Below, piece by piece: positions 32,735 through 42,600 of a DNA stretch of 64,000 bases (within the stretch, counting starts at the first letter, position 1; every line of letters starts with the position of its first letter). Location of the stretch: assembly GCA_947623455.1 (NCBI GenBank), contig OX392541.1, positions 4,974,701 to 5,038,700 of the forward strand, written 5' to 3'. Source of the DNA: Mimachlamys varia. Taxonomy: Eukaryota > Mollusca > Bivalvia > Pectinida > Pectinidae. Position numbers and translations under genes: made by a program. Below the pieces are notes generated by a model, which ran no database searches, was not told the DNA's origin, and saw only the letters and a list, made by a program, of their open reading frames with translations.

Positions 32735-33985
32735 GCGAAGGAGAGGAGAAGGGTGTGTGAGGGAGAGGGGGGTGGTGTGCGAGATAGAGGGGAAGGGTGT
32801 GCGAGGTAGAGGGGGGTGGTTTGCGAGGTAGAGGGAAAGGTGTGCGATTGAGAGGGGAAGGGTGTGCGAGATAGAGGGGAAGGGTGTGCGAAGGAGAGAA
32901 GGATGGTGTGTGAGGGAGAGGGGGTGGTGTGTGAGGGAGAGGGGGATGGTGTGTGAGGGAGAGGGGGATGGTGTGTGAGGGAGAGGGGGATGGTGTGCGA
33001 GGTAGAGGGAAAGGTGTGCGATTGAGAGGGGAAGGGTGTGCGAGATAAAGGGGAAGGGTGTGCGAAGGAGAGGAGGATGGTGTGTGAGGGAGAGGGGGGT
33101 GGTGTGTGAGGGAGAGGGGGATGGTGTGTGAGGGAGAGGGGGGTGGTGCGCGAGATAGAGGGGGAAGGGTGTGCGAGATAGAGGGGGAAGGGTGTGCGAA
33201 GGAGAGGAGGATGGTGTGTGAGGGAGAGGGGGATGGTGTGTGAGGGAGAGGGGGATGGTGTGTAAGGGAGAGGGGAAGGGTGTGCGAAGGAGAGGAGGAT
33301 GGTGTGTGAGGTAGAGGGGGTGGTGTGCGAGGTAGAGGGAAATGTGTGCGATTGAGAGGGGAAGGGTGTGCGAGATAGAGGGGAAGGGTGTGCGAAGGAG
33401 AGGAGGATGGTGTGTGAGGGAGAGGGGGTGGTATGTGAGGGAGAGGGGGATGGTGTGTGAGGGAGAGGGGGATGGTGTGCGAGGTAGAGGGAAAGGTGTG
33501 CGATTGAGAGGGGAAGGGTGTGCGAGATAGAGGGGAAGGGTGTGCGAAGGAGAGGAGGATGGTGTGTGAGGGAGAGGGGGTGGTGTGTGAGGGAGAGGGG
33601 GATGGTGTGTGAGGGAGAGGGGGATGGTGTGCGAGGTAGAGGGAAAAGTGTGCGATTGAGAGGGGAAGGGTGTGCGAAGGAGAGGAGGATGGTGTGTGAG
33701 GGAGAGGGGGATGGTGTGTGAGGGAGAGGGGGATGGTGTGTAAGGGAGAGGGGAAGGGTGTGGGAAGGAGAGGAGGATGGTGTGCGAGGGAGAGGGGGAT
33801 GGTGTGTGAGGGAGAGGGGGAGGGTGTGCGAGATAGAGGGGGAAGGGTGTGCGAGATAGAGGGGGAAGGGTGTGCGAGATAGAGGGGAAGGGTGTGCGAG
33901 ATAGAGGGGAAGGGTGGGCGAGATAGAGGGGGAAGGGTGTGCGAGGTAGAAGGGAAGGATTTGCTAGGGAGAGGGAATGGGTGAG
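32735..33985. repeat. Purine/GT-rich 21-22-bp minisatellite
   Basis: About 57 units built from GAGAGGGGGATGGTGTGTGA and the variant GGGAAGGGTGTGCGAGATAG. The plus strand is nearly free of C except in GCGA. Higher-order blocks recur: the passage starting gaaaggtgtgcgattgagag appears near 32845, 33010, 33350, 33492 and 33640. Such strand asymmetry can form triplex or G-rich structures. Confidence 0.95.
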
Positions 33986-34019
33986 TGTATAGCAGCGTGC
34001 CAGCTTAAATAGATTGAAA

Positions 34020-34470
34020 TAATTACAAGTGTCAAGTCATCAAAGTGAGAACCGAGTTATCATTCCAAATCACAAGTAAGCACACAAATAAACATACTCA
34101 TATACGTCCATTTTCATATCACAAAGATGCAAAATATTTCTCAATGGGACATATATTGCGACCATAAAACTTGCTCGAAATTCTCATCAACTTGTATCTC
34201 TCGACTCACTGTGTAGTAATTAAGTTTGTTTTTCAGCAGTCAATATAATTATACCGATATTCAGACCAAGCCCCAGAATAACGGATCAACTGTGACATGT
34301 TAACACCCATAAGTTGGAGAAGCGAGGTGTTACTAACAAGAAAGGGAAAGTTACGATAGGAAAATTAAAATCGTCACGTTCGTTTATCATGTAGATTAAA
34401 AGTACTGTGAGCTGTTCATTTTGGTCATAGTTTAAGTAGAGAACAAAGATAAATATTTGGCAATATGTTT
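34020..34470 (+). repeat. Interspersed repeat 'V', copy 3
   Basis: Same orientation as copy 1. Shared landmarks are 'agtgagaaccgagttatcatt' in two parts (34046-34066), 'ccataaaacttgc' (34162), 'ccccagaataacgga' (34271), 'aaatcgtcacgtt' (34367) and 'tggtcatagtttaagta' (34424). It is more diverged than copy 1. Confidence 0.72.
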
Positions 34471-34479
34471 AGTTTAGTA

Positions 34480-35280
34480 ATTATAAAACTGTACTTATGA
34501 AGATAAAAAACCCCATCAGATGTAGCAACTACAAAGTTGTCATTGTGTATGATAAATATAAAAACTGTATCATCATAAAGGACCATTATTTTGTCCGTTT
34601 ATAACCGCATTGCGTCCGTTTCACAATCAGGTGTAACTAGAGCCGAAAACAAGAGTGAAGGTTAATTGTACGTCCCTATGTTTTGAAATGTCAGACACCG
34701 AGTATTTCTGTGATTTAACGAGTAAGATAAACTATAACTGTATAATATATCGGCTTACAGTCACAGTTCCCGTCAACAACCAATGTGTTTTGATGGCACA
34801 TTTTCAAACAAATTTCACTCAAATTGAATTTAACAGGTAAACAGTCGGTATGTATTCATAATATACATAAACTATCTTTTGATTAGAAAAACGTTTAATA
34901 CCATGCTGTGTATGTACAGTGTTGGGTACTCTGTACCCCTCGATTTAGATGTCTGTACTTACGTACAATAGGCCTGCATCGGTTCCAACATGTCCTTTAT
35001 ATACACTTACTGCTGGTTCATAAAAGATGTACAATAATTGCTCGAACATTGGGCAGCACGCCTGCATCAACAATATTGTACCATTCTCGCGATCGGAGTT
35101 TTAAGTTCAAATCATAGTCCTTAATCTCGATAGATAACGCTATGGTAAGTATAAGTCCGTGTATGTACATATAGTATTGTGGTTAGTATAGACCCGTGTG
35201 TGTACATGTATCACAGGTATTGAGAAGATAATTTGCGATATAAGAAGCACAAATAGTGATAACGTTTAATCATAGAAAGA
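34480..35280. other. Stretch with no recognisable gene
   Basis: AT-rich DNA with two short frames (34655-34840 and 34908-35117, plus) that match no family I know. 'gtatagacccgtgtgtgtacatgtatcac' and 'gtataagtccgtgtatgtacatatag' near 35150-35210 form a loose local duplication. Confidence 0.4.
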
Positions 35281-35424
35281 CTATGCTTGATTCAGTATGG
35301 AAGGGTGTACCTTCACTCCTATTCTTGTTATGACCTGACAGTGACCAAGCAAACAACTATGACCTGTTGCCTTCCGTTTCCAGGTTTCAGTGGTATGCCT
35401 AATGCTAGCTTCATCATTTGTTGC

Positions 35425-35925
35425 TTACTTAGACACATCTCGGGGAAATGTCCGGTAAATCTGAACAATCGCTCCTTTCTCAGACACATCTCGGGGAAAT
35501 GTCCGGTAAGTCCGAACCATCGTTCCTTACTCAGACATATCTCGGGGAAATGTCCGGTAAGTCCGAACCATCGTTCCTTACTCAGACATATCTCGGGGAA
35601 ATGTCCGGTAAATCCAAACCATCGTTCCTTACTCAGACATATCTCGGGGAAATGTCCGGTAAATCCAAACCATCGTTCCTTACTCAGACATATCTCGGGG
35701 AAATGCCCGGTAAATCCAAACCATCGTTTTTTACTCAGACATATCTCGGGGAAATGCCCGGTAAATCCAAACCATCGTTCCTTACTCAGACACATCTCGG
35801 GGAAATGTCCGGTAAGTCCGAACCATCGTTCCTTACTCAGACACATCTCGGGAAAATGTCCGGTAAGTCCGAACCATCGTTCCTTACTCAGACACATCTC
35901 GGGGAAATGTCCGGTAAATCCTAAG
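35425..35925. repeat. 51-bp minisatellite, about 10 units
   Basis: The unit contains ACATCTCGGGGAAATGTCCG then GTAAATCC(or GTCCG)AACCATCG and TTCCTTACTCAG. The period of 51 is a multiple of three, so frames are open on both strands (35287-36012 plus, 35328-35975 minus) with a 17-residue repeat. I see no evidence that they are translated. The last unit runs into the left arm of the inverted-repeat element at 35895-37694. Confidence 0.95.
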
Positions 35926-37694
35926 ATAGTCATCCCTGACAGGAACCATCGTAGTTGTGACATATATGTCTTCAACTACAGTCTACCAAGTCAATCCCGA
36001 TATATAAAGTGAGATTAAGGACTAGGTACAGCCATATTGGTTGTTACCTGGATGAAAATGATAATATTGAATATTTAATGTTTCCTTCCAATACATGGGA
36101 TAAGCTTTATCCCATTAAGTTAAATATTGATATAAAATGCAGTTAAGCCTCTAAAATTAAAAATATCTGTACTTAGGAAAAAAATGTTCAGTAAATAATA
36201 TCGAAATGGGAATGCGCAAATATTTTTCATATAGTTATTTGAAACATTTCAAAAAAAAATAATACAAAGTTACTGCAATGTACATACATATGTAGAATGA
36301 TAACCCAGTGTTAACATTTCGATATTATTCTGTAAATCAGAGTATTATGGAGAAATATACAGGTACCCACTCTAAAAGAAGTCGTCCATTGCATGGTGTT
36401 TTCAGTTCAGGTAAAAGTAGTAACCTGTATCTCGTGGGGGCAATATAGGGGCATTATTTTATATTAAATAGGTCATTTGTCATGTAAATGTAAGTTTCGT
36501 GTCAAACAAATGTATAAAATTAAAATAATAACACCGATATAACGTAATTTATATTTACGATACGGTTACCTAATTACTAATTAAGTTAGAGAAATGTATT
36601 TTGATATCAATGTGCCTCAAGTGCCACACATGTTTACAATGGCAACAATTTACGCTAGCGATGTTTGACAGGTGCTAAGCCGAGAACTAATCGGTATAAT
36701 CAATGAGTTAATACTGTCCGATCCACGCGGAAGTGTATTATATATACGAATTCCATCAGAATTTATACAACACAAATTAAACTTTGTTGACAATTCTTTC
36801 AAAATCATTAAATTACCTAAAAATAACACTGCCGGAAGTGCCGAATAACATCTTTTCACGTGCTATATATTCGCCGAAAAAAGGAAAACTGGCAATCGCT
36901 AAAAACAATTTATCGTGATAGGAATGGGCAGTTTTTGCTTTGTGACGATATACCAAGTAACATTTACCTTTACTGCATGCTTGAATCCAATTTAATTGTT
37001 AATTTTGTCGATGTTTCATCATGCCTCTAAGTCAGGCGTATGAATATCTATAAAAGTAAATAGTTCAAAATGGAGGACAGAGGAGTATAATTCGCTACAT
37101 GCAACAGGAAGATGTTTGATTTAAGAGATCTGACATCATGTCATAGCTCGTCATACCGCAGACGGAAATTATTTTTGTTTTGGCTATGCGGTGTGCCACA
37201 TAAATTTGTCGATCGGCGATGGAAATTTAAAAAATTTGATCCAAATGTGATCGGTTTTCAGAATGTACGTAAATTGCCATTCATGTGGCGAGTGCGTTCT
37301 CTTATTCTGCGGTTTTTAATTGAAAGAGAGATTTATTCAAAAATCGAAGGCTCGTCTATCATTCTGTGTATATTAAAGTAACAAAAAATGTTATTCATAG
37401 TTTTTATTATCTTTCGCAGTATTCTGCAAACGTGCACGCGTTTTTAGACATATAACACAAAATATCAGAAAAACCACCAAACGTACCAAAATATGGTTGA
37501 AATTATCGATTCTCCATCACAAAATGTACTTTGTAGTCTCTTTTGGTCATGTATTTTGCAGTATTTAATAAAATATCAAGTTTTGGTAAAAACATTTCCG
37601 CCATATTGAATTATCATGTACCTAGTCCTTAAAGAACGACTATTCCTGTTAGGGATGGCAATCTTATGATTTACCGGACATTTTCCACGAGATG
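35895..37694. mobile_element. Foldback-like element with modular inverted ends
   Basis: Outer arms: 35894-35945 (ACATCTCGGGGAAATGTCCG ... CATCCCTGACAGGAA) is inverted and about 80% matched at 37643-37694. Inner arms: TTAAGGACTAGGTACA at 36015-36030 is perfectly inverted at 37617-37632. Outer and inner arms are separated by about 70 bp on the left but abut on the right. The interior (36031-37616) has no transposase I can recognise, only small frames at 36650-36859 (minus) and 37112-37381 (plus). The TTAA at both inner ends recalls the piggyBac target site, but that is weak evidence. Confidence 0.65.
37112..37381 (+). CDS. Unrecognised 89-codon frame inside the foldback element
   Basis: The frame is rich in Arg, Lys, Phe and Trp (RRRKLFLFWLCGVPHKFVDR; LRFLIEREIYSK). 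I know no family with this pattern. It lies wholly within the inverted-repeat element, so if it is real it could be a remnant of its coding region. Chance is at least as likely. Confidence 0.2.
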   Translation: MFDLRDLTSCHSSSYRRRKLFLFWLCGVPHKFVDRRWKFKKFDPNVIGFQNVRKLPFMWRVRSLILRFLIEREIYSKIEGSSIILCILK

Positions 37695-38580
37695 CATGCT
37701 GAATTGTTAGCATGGCGGTCACTGTTGAGGATTCTCACTTTTCTTTAGACTCCCATACCAGAGACTAGTCCGAAGGTCTCTGACTCTCTGATCTGCTAAC
37801 TATTGGGACGGCTGGTGGCTCTCAGAGTCAGAACTCGTCCCTTCATAAACAACAATTATGTGAAGTTATAACGACCCTTGGACGTGTCGATGATTAAGCT
37901 GTGTTTTATAATATGCAACGGTTTTTTACCCATGTACATTAGGTATCAATGGGCAGAACAGATATTTTACTTCTAACCTACACATTTAATCGGGTTATAG
38001 AAGATCTTTAACTAGCTGTCGCCACGCATTTCTTAACAAACTAACAAATGCCAGACATCTGCTTGCATATTATCAAGTGATCCAAATAGATAATTCAGAA
38101 AGACACTCTCGCGAGATCCCGCGACGCGCGGCCATTTTGAGCTATGAGGAGCACTACCGAGACACTTGTCGGATATCCGTCGTACCACATTTAAGACATG
38201 AGATCAATAACAAGGCGTTATCTTTCTGTAGATACTGTATCAAACACTACTTTTAAAATGTTCGATATCGGTCAACGCCATATCTTACGTCTATCGTATT
38301 GCTATTGGGATTGCAATACATTAGCCCAATTTCTATTTTGGGTAAAAAAGATGAAATAGTTGATGAATATTGATTGTTTACACCTTTCCCATCACTAGAA
38401 TAATTATCTCTCCCTTCGGAACTCTTTTGTTTTTGGTTACAACTCCAATTTGTATAATGCATGCTCAGTGTACCTAAGATAAGAATGTCCTCAGTCAATA
38501 TATTTCAATATGTTTAACCTGTTTCCGGATTGTTGTAAAATAAATCAGCTTGATTTTTTGTAATAAATCCAATATAAAGG
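37695..38580. other. No gene seen, apart from a promoter-like motif cluster at 38107-38137
   Basis: The sequence contains 'ctgactctgagag'-type local inverted phrases near 37775-37825 and a minus frame at 38253-38498 with no recognisable features. The only clear signal is the CpG-dense cluster listed separately. Confidence 0.4.
38107..38138. promoter_or_regulatory. CGCG/YY1 motif cluster resembling a TATA-less promoter
   Basis: TCTCGCGAGA at 38107-38116 is the palindromic element of many TATA-less animal promoters. It is followed by GCGACGCGCGG and GCGGCCATTTTG (38127-38138), the reverse of a YY1 site. In this AT-rich window it is an isolated CpG cluster. It lies 1.5 kb beyond the 3' end of the DUF885 gene. 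No recognisable coding start follows on either strand. Confidence 0.4.
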
Positions 38581-39540
38581 TCGAATTCACAGTCTAAAAA
38601 TAAAAAAATAAAACCAACAATATGACCCGCGAATCCCGAGTCTAAACAATTAAAATCAAAGTACTGGGAGTACTAAGGAGGCGTTACTCAGATGTTTGGA
38701 TTTGGTAACAGAATGAAATGTGAAAGGTTTGTGCCCCCACTCTAATCGTCCAGTTTCTACGTTTTAGATCAAAAGGACAATACTGAAATAGCACGGATTT
38801 GATTGATCGCTCTATCTCAAGTAGTAAATTGATGGGAGGAACAAGGTAACGCTAAACTTCTGTGCAGTTCCATGTTAAACACGTTTCTGTGAAGTTCACA
38901 TAATTTTTAAAGATTAACGTTTATAAAGATGGTTAATCTTTGGTTGGGCAATCTCAGGTGAACGTTCACCTATAAGGTAAAATTTTGTTAATTAATTTTA
39001 TTTAACATAGAATTTTACCGTTAACATCATAAAAATATTTTTTTTATTGTACATCATAATAGAAAAACTTTCTATTCATGTATTTCTATTTTCTAAAAAT
39101 TTATATTTCCGGCGATTCTCAGGTAAAACCAGAGACACACGTCCCTGGTTAAAACATGATACGGAAACTTCAAAGCTTTTGTTTTTTTCAGTCTTTAATT
39201 CATCTTATCACAATTCGGCATATTAATTTATTCTGAGTCAGGATTTGATTAACGTTTCATCACAGATAACTATGCTAAGAAATATCCTTTCTGAGAATCG
39301 AACTGGAAATATCGGTATTTATTGTTTGGTACCGATGAACGAGCCGAGCCTGCCTTTCTTATGTGTTTTCGCTCGATATTTCCTGCTTCGGCCACTATAA
39401 ATAAACGCATTCAAGTGTTGCTGATTGCGATACATCGATTATTGATAAATTTGCAACATTCAAACTTTTTATTTTCTATCAGGACTGACGTTAGGGAAGG
39501 AAACTTTCACTTTATATTTCCATGGTCCATATTCACCATT
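38580..39540. repeat. Duplicated 1-kb segment, left copy
   Basis: Direct-orientation match to 58510-59395 plus 60106-60300. Landmarks are 'aagtactg(g)gagtact' (38660; 58528), 'gttaacatcataaaaata' (39022; 59111), 'tgtatttctattttctaaaa' (39078; 59158), 'aagaaatatcctttctgag' (39279; 59353) and 'taccgatgaa' (39331; 60108). Here the segment is uninterrupted. It begins about 100 bp beyond the DUF885 stop codon. Several short indels and many substitutions indicate an old event. Confidence 0.8.
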
Positions 39541-39637
39541 TTCCATCAGTGGAAATGTATTTGAGATATTTGTTTGTGATTTTGCATCTCTAATGGTAAA
39601 AAAAAGGGTTACTTCGTAATGTAGGTAAAAGAAATCT

Positions 39638-42600
39638 TTAATGCCAAAGAAACAAAATACAAACGCAGATATACATGACTGTACTATGTGTAGTCCGGGC
39701 GGCAGAGTTGGCCGGACTACAGCCAGGGTGGGACAAGCCGCTCTGGGCAGTATCTTTGGTGAGCTCTACCCAGTAATCTACAACACTCTCCAGTACTCTC
39801 AGAGGCATCGGACCGTTCTCCAGCACCACAGTGTGGAACTTTCGTACATCAAAGGCATCACCTACAAGGCAGATACGTGTATTTCAGCTCACTATTAAAT
39901 AAATAGATATAACATGTTATAATCATTTTTCTTACAATATTTATAATGTTTTGGGTTTTTTTATCAATGAAATCTGTTCAAAAGAAAAGTCTATATACGT
40001 TGCTGAGAAATGACTATAAAGGTATGAGGTTGTCACAAACGTTAACAGTCCAGCACTTCATCTATTGATCTAAAGGGTGATTTCTCAGGCAACTAACACT
40101 TCGACAATACAAAATAATGTTTTTTTTCACTTACCTAGTAATCGTTTCGCCCTTTCACGGATTTGTCTGATTTTGATTTCGCCGACTTTGTATGCGCATG
40201 CCTGCCCTGGCATCATTATATATCTGTCGATTTCCTTTTCCACTGTCTCTAGGCTCATGGCGGTGTGATTCATCATAAAGCCGATAGCCTGTTCTTTAGA
40301 CCAACTGAAAATATATTGCCAGTCATTTAGAGGTAAGATCGTTAAGATACTGCTCACATTGTAAACAACATATTCTATGTATAAACTTTGAGGACGTGAC
40401 ATTGATTTGGATGTGACCTAGATTGTATGTAGGTATCTTCGACGAAACAGAAGACGCTAACACTTCCGGAACACCTGGTCTTATTATTTTGTACGTTTTT
40501 AAGGGACTCCTTGTTAATCTTTCCTTTGTTAATCAATTTTGTGTTTGGATAATAATTTTGTTGACGATACGGTATTCCCTGATTTTCTGTGTGTCAGTTC
40601 TCATGAGGAGTGATTTACGTTATAGATTGTAAATTCGTATTTTATAAGACAATACAAGGATGCTTTTGTTAACAACACAATGTTTTTGAATCACAAAAGA
40701 CCCAACAATTATCCAACTTCATTTACATATTTGTAGAATAAAGTATTATTGTTAGAATAACTTGTGTGCCCATGGGCGAAATATTCATATAATGAATGTA
40801 TCAGGAATAGTAACAGATAATTTTACTATTATTGCATGATATGTAAATGACGTCATATTATTTCGTAACATTACATATTCTTACTTGAAGTAATGGATTC
40901 CAGTGTCAACTACTAGACGACAAGCCCGGAAAATCTCGAAACTGTAACGTCCCATCCTTAAAACACAAAACAATGATGTTATAATACAGGAACTCTTTGC
41001 TCACGAACAATGTGAGCCTTCAGGAGGCGACTAATGTGTTCAAACTGAAGGAATGGTAATCCACTTAACTCACATTGTTTCGGTCTACTCGGATGTAAAT
41101 GAGTATGTGGTTGGACAGTGCTGGGAATTGTAGGATACTGCATGCAGTTGTGAGTGCCGAAATAGCAGCACCGGCTCTTATTGACTAAGGTCCTATAATC
41201 ACGGATAATAATATGTGAACCGCTTACAGACGAAATAGGTTGTGATAAAGCGGTTTATAAGAACCTCAAATTATTATAATATATTGTTTCTATGAATCAC
41301 AATGCTCTCTCAATCAATTTATAAACAAAAACGCCTTTCTTAACACTCATGACAAGTACCGTATCCAGTTTTATATTTAAATATACGTAGTGCACAACAT
41401 AATACCAAATGTTACATAATACGCAACATTATACCAGTGAATGACATACATGTATACAGACTAAAGTGTGACGTAATACGCAACATTAGCATACCGGTAA
41501 ATGGCGTATAAAAAGTAAAATGTGACGTAATACGCAGCATTATGATACCTAAATGATGTTAACAACTTAAAATGTGACGAAATACGCAACATTACATGTA
41601 CATTGTACATCATACCGGTATATAAAGTATATAAAGCATTATTTCAAACACAAAACAACTTTGTGAACTAACCAATACAATAGCTACATGTACGTCATGC
41701 TATGATGAACGAACTGAAAGTGGTACAAAATGAAATGGATTTATTCATTTTTTTCCAAATAAAATTAATGTCGTGTTTGGTTATATATTGCTCAGCCCAG
41801 CTTAGTGACTGAAAATGTCGTTTCGACTAGAAAAATACGCCACATACATTGCATGCCCTTTATTGTTATCTCCCCTGTCGCACGCTGGTGACGTAGAGTG
41901 TACGTTTGACTGTTACCGTAACTATTATCTCCCCTACGTAATTCTGTTCATACAAATAAACGGACAGATAAACAGATTTATAAAATCTACATATTTTGCT
42001 ATTACCGCACAATCGGTCATTTTAAATGAAATGGATTTCTACAACACAGTGGATTTCTACAACACAGTGGATTTCTACAATACAGTGGTGTTCTACAACA
42101 CAGTGGATTTCTACAACACAGTGGATTTCTACAACACAGTGGATTTCTACAATACAGTGGATTTCTACAACACAGTGGATTTCTACAACACAGTGGATTT
42201 CTACAATACAGTGGATTTCTACAACACAGTGGATTTCTACAACACAGTGGATTTCTACAACACAGTGGATTGTCGGTGAGTTTTTGGTCGTTTGTAATGC
42301 CGTGTCCTGAAAACATGCACGGATTTTCACGTGAACACAGTTCTCATTTCGAAGCTTTCTCTCTCAGAATACACCGGCTTGAGCACTTTAAACCAATCAG
42401 AGATGACCGTTAAATTGTACGTGGAGGTATAGCCTGCTTTCTTCTTCTTTAGCTTCTCACAACCTTCAACACGATGAAGTAAGTCGATTAAAGGCGCAAT
42501 ATACGTAACTTTCAGCAAAACTTGAAATGAAAATAATTTTCTTGGATGAGAGTTGTTTCCCTTCGAACACAAACGATTGTCTGTCTTGGGGTGATACCTG

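Noticed and set aside
35287..36012. 241-codon frame with a 17-residue repeat resembling a secreted repeat protein
   Set aside because: It is the 51-bp minisatellite in one of several open frames, with an equally open frame on the other strand. The same DNA recurs as an inverted arm at 37.6 kb, which fits a transposon end better than a gene.
41815..42279. 154-codon frame with a short hydrophobic start and repeats
   Set aside because: Most of it is the 18-bp array, open in nearly all six frames, inside a DUF885 intron.
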